Shown piece by piece: positions 43,296 to 55,279 of a stretch of DNA of 64,000 bases. The first letter of the stretch is position 1. Every line of letters begins with the position of its first letter. The notes beneath the pieces were generated by a model, which was not told where the DNA came from, ran no database searches, and saw only the letters and a program-made list of their open reading frames with translations. This stretch comes from Crocodylus rhombifer (taxonomy: Eukaryota; Chordata; Crocodylia; Crocodylidae): positions 831,259 to 895,258 of the forward strand of contig JAVSML010024021.1 in assembly GCA_038503035.1 (NCBI GenBank), written 5' to 3'. The position numbers and the translations under genes are program-made.

Positions 43296-46095
43296 CATTG
43301 CATATCTTACACAATTAAGTGGTAAGATATGTAACTGGTTAATCTCACACAATTTAGACTGGACACAAGTCCAAAGTATTTATCACACTATTAACTAGTC
43401 ACTACCACAATCGATTTAGATCATCCATGTGTGAAAATTAATTTTCATACCGTAAAGAGACTACTGAGCTATAAAAAGATCCAACCAACTACAAAATTAC
43501 TGCTTGAAAATGTGTAACAGCTCTGTAGCTGGTTTTTATCCAGCTTTAATTTGAACGTGTAGCAGGATGTTAATTGTAGACTAGAGATCTCCTGGACTGC
43601 CAACCTAAAATAACCTTACTCCATACTATGCCATTGTATTAAAGCATAAATATAAAAAACATTTTTTCTAGGAATACCATTACACAAAAATTATAAAAAT
43701 AAATAGGATATTTTGCTTATTTATTTAATATACCTTCACTCTTAGATACACATTCAAAGAACTTGCAAGGGATACAGCTAACTTTAATAGTTCCAGATTT
43801 CCACCCCATCTCTTCCCCTGTATAATTTCCTATATAAATTTGACTCTGCTCTACTACTTGTTTATATCATATATCAAATGTAATATAATATCCCTTTGTT
43901 TTGAAAGTTAATGGCCTTGCAATATTTCTGCCTTGTTTTCTGACTACATTACTTTCATTTTCCCAATAGGTCAATATTTATGCATTTAGGCATAGACATA
44001 TTTATAATTCCTGCTTGAGGTTCTGGCCTTGCTATCAAATATACTTGTTTGTTTGTCTCTCTCTTTCTCTCCCTGGCCTTGTGAGTGCCAAGTATTACAC
44101 AGTCTGCAAGTGCATTCTATATAAATGTGTGGATGGCCTTGTGGAGTAGTATTCTAGATGTGAGTATAGTTGTAAGAATCAGATGTTTAATTATACATTT
44201 TAAGAAGTTGGGATTAGGCCAGACTGATGAGTACTTACTCAAGCATGTAATTCCATTGATGCCACTGGGACTTTGCCTAAGTGATCACCAGCGCTACTAC
44301 TGCCATCTGGCATCATGTCTAGGTGATATTTTGCCTTCTGCTTTTTACTTTCCATGACCTATATAATGCTTAATATTTAAAATGAACAATTTTATGTGCA
44401 AGATGACACTTAAAATATGCCTGTCCCTTTTCATGTGTCAGGGACAGACACCAGATAGTGGAATTGTGATAGGTACTTAACGTGGGGTATGCATGTGGAA
44501 AATTAATTTCTGGCACACTCTCTTCTACTTGCATATGGGTTTATTGCAATTTGGCCCCTGGTGTGCTATTGCCAACAATGACTCTGGAGCACATTATATT
44601 GTGTGCCCTGCCAGTTAGTCTAAAATATTTCTCAATCGATTCATTCTAGCTTAAATCAAGATTCAAATGGCAGGCTATTAAAGACATAAGCTTAGCTTTA
44701 CAAGTCAAACCTGAAATAAATACCTCTGTAATTTGAAATGCTGTAATTTATCTGAAACATGGAAGGCAGCTCTAAGTGACTTGAACCAAACTGGTTGTTC
44801 ATGTGCCTTCTTGTGCCCCTGTTTATTTAGCCTACATACATTCTATAGTCAATACATTTTTTTAAAGTAAAGAATAATGTTGCATGGAGTAAAAATGTCA
44901 CAAATCTAGTAACATGGCTCAGTGTATTTATATGGCCTCTCTTATACAGAATGTCTATGTACAAAGCAGTATAAGAACATTGGAGTATTTATCACAATAG
45001 GTCTTAGAAATATGACCAAATAGGCAATGAGGTAGCCATATTAATTCATAAATATTATAGAATACAATATTTTGTAGTTATCAGATTCACTAATGTGATA
45101 AGAAAGTAGAAACTCGTCAGAATTACATTTTTACTTAGCTCTAAAAATATCTATAATTATATAGTGAAGAAATAACTTGTGTTTTTACTGGGGTTTATTT
45201 TACATACAGAGATTCCATTCTTTTTGCTAAATATGTTCCTAAGTGGACTTTATCTGATGCAACTTACTGATATGCATTTTCACTGGAATCAGCTTAAGTA
45301 GCTTGTTGGGTGTTCAGGTAATTCAGTATAAAACACTTAGAGTTATTGAAGAGTTAAATGGTTCATCTCCCTGATGTTAACAGTAGGGCATAGAACCAAA
45401 GAAGGACTAGGCCATGACCAAGCTAGTTGCACATTACGATTAGCATACACTCACTTTAAATACTGTTAGGCTCTGCTAATGTTAGCACATGCTGTGAGTA
45501 GTTGCACAATAAAAGTTAATACCCTCTCTAATGTGAACTACTTTAACCTGCCATTAGAGGGCTGGCCAGCAGGGGTGTGGCTAGAAGCTTCCAGATCAGG
45601 TCTATACCTGCCTGGCTTACCTGCTGTCTGCTTCCTTCCTGCAGTTTAGGTTCTGGAAATGGGATTAGGCCCCTGCCAACCCCTGGTGGCCCAGATGGCA
45701 CCTACCACCAACCAAGACTGGCCTCCACTCACCCCATATTCCTCCTTACCCACCCTCCCTACCAGCCCTTCGCTCACCTGTAGCTGTCATTACCATCCTG
45801 GGGGGACAGTGTAGGAAGGGAAGCTCTCTGAGTAGGGGGATTCCCCATCCCTGCCTGCTCCCCTAGGACAGTATCAGCAGCACAGGTAAGTGGGGAGCTG
45901 GGGGACACAATGGTGGGGGGTGAGCCTGCCCCCCCTCCCAATGGATGAGGGGCAAGAGGTTAACTTGGGGTGCATAACTAGTGAGCTCCCAAGGATCAGG
46001 GAACCCTGGGGACTGGGGCTGAGTCCAGAATGGGAAAGTAGGGAGGATTTTGACCTTTAAGGTCCCCACTACTGTTCAGTTTTCCCACTGTCACT
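43296..46095. other. AT-rich non-coding DNA
   Basis: Long spacer without recognisable genes or element ends. A candidate conserved block lies inside it. A GC-rich part near 45,560-46,095 yields only proline-rich chance frames. Confidence 0.5.
44625..44835. promoter_or_regulatory. Candidate conserved non-coding element
   Basis: High-complexity sequence with no repeat signature and several AT cores (CTATTAAAGACATAAGC, CTGTAATTTGAAATGCTG). Marked only because it stands out as non-repetitive among decayed repeats. No comparison was possible. Confidence 0.15.
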
Positions 46096-46097
46096 CT

Positions 46098-46150
46098 AGG
46101 GCAGGGGTGGACAATTATTTTATCTAGAGGGTCACTTATTGAGTTTTGGT
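46098..46150 (+). mobile_element. hAT-like terminal fragment
   Basis: GGGCAGGGGTGGACAATTATTTT followed by AGAGGGTCACTTATTGAG resembles the 5' end of amniote hAT elements (CAGGGGTGGGCAAACTTTTT type). No matching right end was found, so it is probably truncated. Confidence 0.4.
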
Positions 46151-47849
46151 GAGTTGTTGAGACCTGCAAGGGTAGCCCTGCCCCTTGACAAGTGCCCCAC
46201 CACCTGGCCACCATCTTGGGACTGGAAGTCCCACCCTCAACTCCTGACCTTTGACACCAGAAGTCCCTCCCTTTGTGCCATAAGTACTTCTTTTGGGAGG
46301 GGGACTTTGCCATCTTGAAACCAAAAACAGAAAAAAACCACCAAGCAACAAATCGTATACTAAAAAAAAATCAAACATCTACTATATATACACAAATTAT
46401 CTACTATAACTTGTTTTAATTTTATTTTGTCCTGATTTATGTGTGTTTGCATAGTGTATGTAGAGGTGATTGCATAAAAGCTCAAAATACAATCTTATTT
46501 TTGTATATTATGTGGATGGGTGTGGGGGGTGTAGGTATAGTGGGGGTTGGGGACTGTGGGGGTAAGGTGAGAGCTGGAGTGTGTGAGTATGGGTGTATGG
46601 GAGGTGGTGGTCCTTGGAGTCCCTGGAGTGTGAGAGTCACTGGATCTGCATGTGGTAGCAGTGAGCGGGGCCAGCTCTCCCCTTCCCCATAGTGCACAGC
46701 TCCCACCCCAGTCCTTGGTGGCAGGTGACAGCCAAGTGGCAGGTGCATGCAGGCCCACCCAGCCCCATATCACTCCCACCTGAATCCCTAGCTTCATGTG
46801 GTGGCAAGGTGTAAGGTCAGATCCACCTGGCCCCATAGCACATGGCTCCTGTACTCCCAACTTATCTTAGTCCTGTGGAGCAGTTGAGTGTGACTGTGAC
46901 ATGAGCTGCCAAGATGTGCTAGAGCTGGAGAAGGACTATCTCAGAAATGCTTGGAGGGTGCTTAGCTTATGTTTTGCTCCCTAATGTGGTGCTACTCCTT
47001 CTTTAAGAGCCCTTAACACATCTAAAAAGTAATGTGTAACACCACCCTTAGGTGTTGCAATATCTAGCTCTTACATGCTTGGGCCCCAGTTTGCAATCTC
47101 TGGACGATACAAAGGGAGAGTTAGGTGCCTCACAAAGGGAATCCAACCTCCCCCCCCCACATGCTAAAGAGAGATCTACCCAGAGCTGAGGACTGGGTTT
47201 TACTCCCCCTTCCTACCTGCCTCTCTGATGTTTAGATACCTAAGCACTGCAAGATAAGCACTTCATGTCATAGGCATAGTTGGAATATAGCTGACCTTTC
47301 CAAAACCAGCACTAAAGTCCATTATTAGGTACTTACCTACCTGAGTTTCAGAAGTGCTAAGTGATTGATTTACACTCTTTGGTGGTCAGCAGTTACAAAG
47401 ATGTCAAGTTTTGTGCTTAGGAAGTTGCCCTTTCCTTGCACCCCCCACAAAAAAATTTAAAAAAGAAGAAAACAAAAAGAAAACACAGATTTCTTTAAAT
47501 GTATTTTTTTTATTCCAGTAACCAATTGATTTTTAATGCATAAAGTGGTGTTCTGGCTTATGTTAGTGACTTTCTATATTTTCTTATCTCACTAGTTTCC
47601 ATACTGAAGCTATTCTGCTTTCAGGACTGATTAAAAAATATAATATGGAAGGACCTCTTTGTATATTTATTGAAGACTATAATAATCAAGCTAGATTGTT
47701 TCTATTCTGCTTTTCACAGCTGGAATTTAGCAGGCCACGTTAGTTTCTCATGTACACTTCTACATGGGGAGAGAAACATTTATGTCAGAAATACCCCTAT
47801 CTCAATGGTTAGGGTGACCACATATCCTGTTTTCACTTGAACTTCCCCT
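46151..47849. other. Non-coding DNA with a G-rich low-complexity tract
   Basis: The (TGGGGG/TGTG)-rich stretch at 46,512-46,610 yields meaningless frames on both strands. No gene found. Confidence 0.5.
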
Positions 47850-48776
47850 TGCCCCTGTTTGTAGCGTTTCAGGGCACTGTTGGTGCCTGCCACTTTAAGG
47901 GCTAAGCCAAGCAGCCAACAGGTGCTTAATTGCAGCAGCCATTTTTGATCCATGGCTGCCTATATAAACAGGTCAGTTGCCTGCTTGCAGGCCTGGCAGT
48001 AACATCTTGTGGCTGCTAGGCTGAACACAACATTCTGAGGTAAGGGCAGGAGCTGTAGGGGATGGTTTGGAGGCATGATCTAAAACTGCAACCTGCCAGG
48101 AATGGGTGGCCTGTTGGAGCTCTCAGTGGCATGGACGGCACCAGAAAATGCCAGGCCAGTTACCACCCTGGTGAAAGGTGAGTAGGGGGTGTATGGGTGG
48201 GCCATATTTTACCAGAGCAGGGTAGGCCAGGTAAGCTTCTGGAAGCACCTGAGCCTGCTGGGGCATTGACCCCACAGGGCTAGGCATGCTTCCAGGAGCA
48301 CTTGAGCCAGGAAGGGGGACTCTGATCCCAAAGGCAGGATGGAGGTGAAAACCCAGCTGAGGCACTCAACTTGTCAATGCTGGGGCCAGGACTGGAAGGG
48401 TCAAAAGGGCCAGGGGCCCACTGTGAGGGATGCCCATGAGCAGTGAAGAAGCTTGGGGTCCTAACTGGCCTGAGATGGAGTCAGGTCTTACAGAAGCCAA
48501 AAGTCCCATTATTGGAGGCCACAGCTAATGCATGAAGGGGATGGTTGAGCCAATTGCCTGAGATGTCAGCTGCAAGGCTTGAGCCGCAGTGTAGGAGCGC
48601 AGTGGAGCTGCGGATACCTCCCCCAGTATTGGGGTGTAAAATGGGCAGCCTCTCACCTAATTAACATTCAATTATGTTCCATCAAGGCATGGCAGGAGAG
48701 ACAGGTGGCTGGTGTGCCCAGAAGCAGGTGGGGAAACTAGCCCTGGGGCTAGTCTGGGACCCCCACTTTGCCACAT
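47850..48776 (+). mobile_element. LTR-like segment with TATA box
   Basis: TGCCTATATAAACAGG at about 47,958-47,973 is a good TATA box, as in ERV promoters. The segment may run from TGTTTGTAGCGTTTC to CCACTTTGCCACA. Near 48,625-48,705 it carries, inverted, the block shared with the LTRs at 25.9, 28.6 and 60.4 kb (GGGCAGCCTCTCACC, CATCAAGGCATGGCAGGAG). No target duplication was found, so it is not firmly bounded. Confidence 0.4.
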
Positions 48777-49942
48777 TAGTCTTGCTCAATAGAGACTAGA
48801 AGTCAGATTTGAGGGGCTGGGGAGAGAAAAGCGGAATGGAGTATTGTGGTACACTGGACTACTTCAATTTTTTTCCTCTAGGAGTTTTTATTTCAATGAA
48901 GAATAAAAACACTATTTTTGAAGTACAGAACTCTTTAAAAATTACAAATAATAATATAGCTGGGATGGGAAAACCATTTACTGCTCAGCTTTTTATATAT
49001 GGCTATGAGAAAACTGGAAATGAAGGAAACCCTACCTTCAGTCCATGTTTTTTGTCTGTTCTATTCATTATATATTGTCCCTAGTTAAGTTGGCACAGAG
49101 AAAGAAATATTCTGCACCAGTCCCTTTCCTCATGGAGCAAGAGGGGGGGAAAGTAGACCTGTGATTCTGAGCCTGGCTTGGATCATGAGGTCTTCCTTAG
49201 GAAGCTCAGCTCTGCATTTTCCTTTATGCAGAACAGATTACACAATGCCAGTCTAGCTCTTAAGCCACTAAATCTCTTTTGTTTTCTTCTACTATGCACA
49301 GTACATTGATTCAAAACACTTTTATTAGAAGTAGTTACTGAACACAGTATTATTCTATATTAATTCAATTTCCATTTAAAAATGCTACATTTTCATAAAC
49401 AGTACAAAATTTCAAGCAATTAATGTATTGCCAGATGGAAGTATTAATTTATTCATAAGGAGTTTGGAAATAACATTATTTTTTGCATTTTAAGGCAAAG
49501 CACTGTTCCAATGTATTCATATTTTCTTCAGAGAAGGGAAAATGGGTTTAGCTATTTTGTTTTTGATTTGTTGCATGCAACTTTTATGTGAAAAGTGTCA
49601 AATATTGGAAACATGAAGATAACTTGAGTAAAAAGTCTACTTGTATGTGTGACTGACTCATGAAATGAAATATCCTCTCAGACAGGTTTTTCTAACTTAG
49701 CTTGAATTGTGAATTTGTATATAGGTTGCTGATGCTCCCCTATTTCAATTACAAGTTATGTGGATTTCTCCCATGTATGAACTTGTTGGCTTCATGTGCA
49801 AAGCATATGGGTGGAGATTCCATGGGTGCTTTGGGACAGACATTATTTTCTGTTGTGATACCATATATTGGACCCTCTGTTAAAATCCGAATTCCTCTAT
49901 AAAGAGAAAAAAAAGTGTTATTAAAATAAAAATTCTGATGTC
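48777..49942. other. Non-coding DNA, nothing recognised
   Basis: AT-rich spacer. The phrase GGGATGGGAAAACCATTTACTG and CAGCTTTTTATATATGG near 48,962-49,005 recurs near 51,405-51,445, so a further unnamed repeat may lie here. Confidence 0.45.
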
Positions 49943-50797
49943 TCTGGGCGTGTCTACATGTGCCATTAGTAAGCAGCGATAAACTGTGGAACTTACTTCT
50001 CCATTTATTGCTCCTGAGAAGCTCCCATTTACATGTGCACTCAGACTGCAGCACACTGATCCAAGTTGGCAGAGGAGTAGGGGTGTGTGTGTGTGGGGTG
50101 GGGGGGAGCATCAGCCTGCCAGCCTGGGGCTGATCTGACTGGGTTCAGTGAGTTGCACAGGGGCTTGCTGGGGCATGAGGGTGCTGCAGCATGGGGCTAG
50201 CCAGCAGGCAGCCCCCTCACTGAAGCACCCTCATGCTCCAGTCAGCTGGGTTTACACTTGTGCTACTGTGCCCCCAAAACCTCCACATCAAGCCAGTACT
50301 TTGGGGCACTTATATATATGCTCCAGGAGGTGGTGGGGGGGAGGCAAAGGAGGAGGGGTGCTTTAATTGGCATGGCGCAGAGAGCTGTGCTAATTTAAAG
50401 CATCTGGATCTTCAAGTGTATCAGCATCACCATGCTGAAAAATGGCAGTGGAGCACTTTAAACTAAAGCTCACTTGACAAGTTTTAGTTCAAAGTGCTCT
50501 GCCACCATTTTTCAGTGTGGTGACGCTAATGTATATGGTGCTGGAGTCTGCTGGAGCATAGTAATTACCATGCTCCAGCAGACTTGATTAATTTAATGTG
50601 CTTCGATACGGTGTAATCACAGCACATCAGAGCATCCTCCCTGCATGTGTATAGGAGCCTGTTGCGTATAAGTACTACTCCAGTGAGCCTGTTACTTTTG
50701 TACGTCTTAATAGGAGTGCTGTGTAGATGCTGAGACACTTACTGCACAGTTAAGTCACCAACTATGCAGTAAATGTTTTGTGTAGGCATACCCACTG
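49943..50797. mobile_element. TGTCTACATG-end element, long copy
   Basis: The left end TGGGCGTGTCTACATGTGCC is mirrored by GTGTAGGCATACCCACT at the right. Inner palindromes are strong: GCATGAGGGTGCTGC against GAAGCACCCTCATGC, and GTTTAAAGTGCTC-type arms around 50,450-50,510. The copy at 59,372 shares the block GGCAGGCAGCCCC and CACTGAAGCACCCTCATGC. No coding capacity. Confidence 0.6.
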
Positions 50798-51093
50798 TGT
50801 TCTAATGCAATATCCCCCTTGTATAGTACCTATACAGTCTGTATAACTCATACAAGGGAGTAGAAATAATAGTAACCTAAATGAGATGTGGTTCAGAGAG
50901 AGAGTGACAGAAAGAAAACATGAGTGTATGTATAACAATGTCTGATGAGCTTTATTCACTGTAGGTCTACCTGACATCTTGTGTTTCTACTCCGCAAAAT
51001 TTTTTTATCAGCCCAAAGTACCAGGGGTAAGGGTTATTTTGTACATATTAGACAATATCAGAAAAGCTGTTATCCTATCTATATAAAATAAGA
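50798..51093. other. Short non-coding spacer
   Basis: Unremarkable AT-rich DNA between the DNA element and the SINE. Confidence 0.5.
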
Positions 51094-51352
51094 GGAGTTC
51101 CCTGTGGTTCAGTGATAGAATCCTTGTCTGCCATACAGTAAACCTGGGTTTGATTTCTGGATGTGTATACAACTACAGTCATTGGACTCAGTCTGGCTTT
51201 TGTATTCTGTTTCAATGGTTTAAAGAGGGAGTGGGAGGTCTGGGCAGCCTCCACTCCTCCATATGGCTGTCTAGGTGTACAGGTCAAAGGTCTGGGTGAC
51301 CTCAGGCATACATCACGATCCAGAAGGATTAACGGTTGTCTACTAATACAGA
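51094..51352 (+). mobile_element. tRNA-Gly-derived SINE, copy 1
   Basis: The head GTTCCCTGTGGTTCAGTGAT, AGAATCCTTGTCTGCC, then ACCTGGGTTTGATTTCTGG follows vertebrate tRNA-Gly(GCC) closely, with A box at about 51,104-51,120 and B box at about 51,146-51,157. A non-tRNA body follows (GACTCAGTCTGGCTTTTG, TCTGTTTCAATGGTTTAA, GGTCTGGGTGACCTCAGGC), ending near CGGTTGTCTACTAATAC. The same body is at 40,186-40,440. Polymerase III would transcribe such elements and a LINE would move them. Confidence 0.8.
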
Positions 51353-53365
51353 GCAGGAATGACATCAGGCATCAAACTCTTTCAAATTCAAAAAAAAAAA
51401 TGTCTAGGGTTGGAAAACCATTTATTGCCCAGCTTTTTATATATGCATAATGGCTATAAGAAAAACTGAGAGTGAGGAGTGGTGGAAATAATGGGTATCA
51501 TACGTACAGCCCATGTTTGGCTTCTTTGTGTTTCATCTATTTTATTCATTCCACATTGTCTGTCCCTTAGCTGGTGTAGATGGGGAAGTAATCTTCATGG
51601 GCTCTGCTGATCTTTCAAGACTGCTGCCAAAAACTAAGCTCTACCCAATTATTCTATCATCCATGCTCCAAAATCAGAATAAAGATGGAAATGATGTGCT
51701 ATCCATGTTTCCCCTCCTTTTCCTGCTCTCAGACTTACCAGAGATGGTGATCTTAAAAGCACCTTACCACCTCTGGATTCCAGGTTTGGAATGGGCATAG
51801 TGGGTAGGGGAAGAAAGGCACAGTTCATGGCGGCAGCTTCAAAAGGCAATACAGACATACACATAGAGATCCATAATGGAGGTATTGGACTGAATTGGAT
51901 ATTAGAGCACAAAAGGAGTGACCCTTTAGATGGCTAGTGTAGCTCACTTATATTCATGACACTCAAATTTCAAATGTTATGCCTTTGTTCAGAAAAAAAT
52001 TCATCTACTCCATGCCTATTCATCCTATGCACTGGTCATTGTGGGGGGAAAAGAAAAGGTTTCTGTTTACATTTTTCAAGAATTGCAGTGCCTGAAGTTC
52101 AGTACATAGCTTCTCCTTAGACCAGTACTTAACATTTATGCATGTACATAGTACACATGTAACAAAAAGAGATTACTGTCCTTAAACTTGATTCTTTTTC
52201 TCAACATTCTGCGGAGTGGGAATGCTTGTTAGTTGCACTTTTAAAGCCTCTTTGCACTGTCATAAAAAAGATGGAGACCCCAAAATATAAATGAGAATCA
52301 GACCTCAGAGCTTCAACAATTAAAATCCAGCATTATTCAATGGGACAACATTTAGTCACTGGGTTAGATTATTATCTGATGTTAAATCCACCTTTTTCCA
52401 ACAACTCTTTGAGAAAACCGGAACTGTCATTCTGTTCCTTCAGCCTTCAAAATGGAAGGTTATATATAAAACAAGAGGACAATATGGACAATGAAAAGAA
52501 GTACATAGAAATAGAAATTACAACATTCAAGGTGTAGTAAAACTCAGTTTGTCATGGAACAAGATAACCTCTAAATTATCAGAATTATAATCCAATATAA
52601 AAAATAGGACTATAAGCTTTTAAAAAAAAAAAGATTTTAAAGGATTTTATTAAGTCACAGATGACTTAAGCTCATATGACTGAAAATACAACATAATATT
52701 GATACTTAAGGAGAAGGGGAAAAGTTATCTGATTAATGAAGATGAAGAAATCTTACATTTTATATTGTGTAAGGATTTAGAGTCCATTTGGAAGGAACAG
52801 ATAATTAAAGATACGGAGGCTGATAGAAAATGGGAGAGAATCTAATTGGATTTTACCAAAGTTAGATCATTCCAAAGTAACCCAATTCCTTTCTTTGATA
52901 AGATATCTGCCTCCCTAGACAATGGAATGTGGTAGATTTAATCTTTCTGGGTTCAGAAAAGTATTCATTTTGATGCCATACTGGAAACTATTACCTAAAC
53001 TGTAGATTATAAATATTAGTACAAGAAAAGCAAGAGGTAGAAAAAAGTGATTCAAGGTGAGACAAAGTTTTCAAAAGGCAAAACTATATGGCTAGCTGGA
53101 ATTCCCCGACAATTAATTTGGGGAGGCAATATTATATTTTTTAATTAAAAATTGTAGCACAAAAGTTAAAATGGTGCATTTTTAGAATATGCTGATGACG
53201 TGATGTCATGAGGCATCAGTATCTTCAGTATAGAAGAAGCTTGGACTATCATAAAGGATGAAAATAATCACCTTGAGTACTGGAATATTAAATGGGGGAA
53301 TATAATCACCTTGAGTACTGGAATATTTAATTATATATTCACTGTTATGGTATACACATCACATA
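51353..53365. other. AT-rich non-coding DNA
   Basis: No gene recognised. Near 53,255-53,335 the phrase ATAATCACCTTGAGTACTGG, AATATT occurs twice about 43 bases apart, a small local duplication. Confidence 0.5.
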
Positions 53366-54102
53366 GTGGATGTATCTACACATGTATTTATGCCCTCTTA
53401 AATTTACTGTGCAGTAAATTACTGCACAGTAAGCAAGAATAGGCTGGCATCTACACATCTAAATTTAGTCCCAGGTCAGAGCAGCCTGTGACATGCCCCT
53501 GTGTCCACCAGGGGGAGCTCCAGGTTTTGACCACATGGTTGCCAACACTTGGAAGTAACTTTAGTCCTAAATTGAAGCCAGGAGAGGGGAAGCCAGGAAC
53601 CCTGGGGCTGGTTTCAGGCTGGCCCCCTAGTGCTGGGCAGACCCAGCAGGGAAGCCCTCTGAGTTACTGTGTAGTAATGCATTTACACATGCATTACTCT
53701 GCAGTAAGTAATCAAGCATAAATTTGATATCTGTATGATGCGGTTATCAAATTTACACTTGTTGGTCTAAGTCACCATATTTATTGCACAGTATGGGTGT
53801 GCACATGTAGATATGTGCCAGGACTACACAATAATTTTTGTTATTGCACGGTAAATGTAAATTAATAAAAGAGCAGAGGTTACTGTGTATTTAATTAGTA
53901 CTTGGTTATACAAGTGCTAACATTAAATGAGCAATAACCAGAGTTACTGTGCGGTAGTGCCAGTGAACACTTTTTAGTGATGCTACTGTGCGGTAGCCTA
54001 ATATTACTGTACAATAGCATATTAGCACTCTTTGTGCTGTGACATGCTACTGCAGAGTATTATTAGGCTACTGTGCAGTTAATATCTCATGTAGACACAC
54101 TC
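53366..54102. mobile_element. TGTCTACATG-end element
   Basis: The left end GTGGATGTATCTACACATG faces ATCTCATGTAGACACACTC at the right. The ends are rich in repeated TTACTGTGCAGTAA palindromes, the core holds GGGGGAGCTCCAGG-type GC text. It is the same family as the ends at 24,490 and 49,945. No transposase. Confidence 0.6.
53404..53432. repeat. Perfect 29-bp palindrome
   Basis: TTACTGTGCAGTAA is followed after one base by its reverse complement TTACTGCACAGTAA. It lies in the left arm of the DNA element and may help it fold. Confidence 0.85.
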
Positions 54103-55279
54103 AGTAATGACTAAGTATGACAGATTGAGTTGGTCATGCAATAGAGTAAATGCCATTGACCTCCATCATCACTTGTCTGCTGAGATTTTTGTGGAGATCA
54201 ATCAATGCAGCAATATTGTACTGATTTCCCATAGCATACATTTCTATTGCAACTGGTTAAAATTCTTACCTGTTCAGAAAGATTCTCCAGGCTTCTGCAT
54301 TGTCAGGGGAGGTTGTCTCCTGGTTGTGGGGAATCCAGTAGCAAGGCCTAATAGATTAGAAACTTCCTTAGGGAATGTGGCTAATATTATAACCAGCCAC
54401 TATTTACTTAGTACCTCTGTGACAATAATATGGAAAGCACCCAGGAAATACGTAGCTTTGAGGAAGGTAGGCAGGTGTTTGTCCTATGTTAACTATAGAA
54501 ATGTATGGTGTAAAACTAATGAATGAAAAGCAATAAAAATGAAACTTTGCCCCCCCACCTTCCCTTCCCCCAATAAAAACCCTCCCTGAAGTCTAAAGTG
54601 AAATGCACTAGTGCAAATTCCCTTAAAGGATCCATTATTCCAAATGGCTATCACACATGGCTATCTAACACAAAGCAAATGGGTATTTGCCTAAGAAAAC
54701 TAAAGAAAAGGAGGAAGAATGTATCTTGCTTTTTTTTTTACGAATCCCAAAGAGAAAGTTGCAGCCTAAAATATAAAGGCTATAAAGCTTTACTTACTTT
54801 CTTTGAATGCAACTTGAAAAATAGTTGTGTATCTTTTTATCTTATCATTTTAGCCTGGTATTACTTTTTGCTCATAACGACTATTCAGACATGTTTGGTG
54901 TTTAACATACACTATAGTGAAAAAGATTGTAATCTATTAAATAAGTTTTAGGCTTATCTGACAAGACATTTTTCTTGCATATGGCTATCTGCAAATGCTG
55001 AAATGAAGGATCAAAATTTCAGTCAGCTTTTATTTCCTCCCAGCATGCTGCGTGACACTAAACTTAGCAGTTATGGAATTAGATATAGGGTTTCTTGGAT
55101 TAAAGATTTGGAGACTAAACTTCATTTTGATCTCTTGGGTAATTGTGTATCTTTCTCTAAGTTATTGTTTCACATTATTGGCCCCTTGATAGCCCAGGTA
55201 AATCAGAATAATGAGAAGTTTAGAAAAGCAAGGCTCTTCCTTTAAAATGGTGGGGGGAAAACAAAATGCTTAGAGATAC
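54103..55279. other. AT-rich non-coding DNA
   Basis: Short open frames occur (up to 139 codons near 54,107-54,526) but their translations show no domain, and base composition is like the surroundings. I do not call a gene. Confidence 0.45.

Noticed and set aside
51094..51165. A functional tRNA-Gly gene
   Set aside because: The anticodon and acceptor arms have too many mismatches, and a SINE body with a second copy follows, so it is a SINE head.
53366..54102. CRISPR-like array because of repeated TTACTGTGCAGTAA text
   Set aside because: The repeats are irregular palindromes in a eukaryotic transposon; spacing and spacers do not fit CRISPR.
54107..54526. 139-codon plus-strand frame
   Set aside because: It starts within a few bases of a DNA element end and has no recognisable motif; coding use is not supported.
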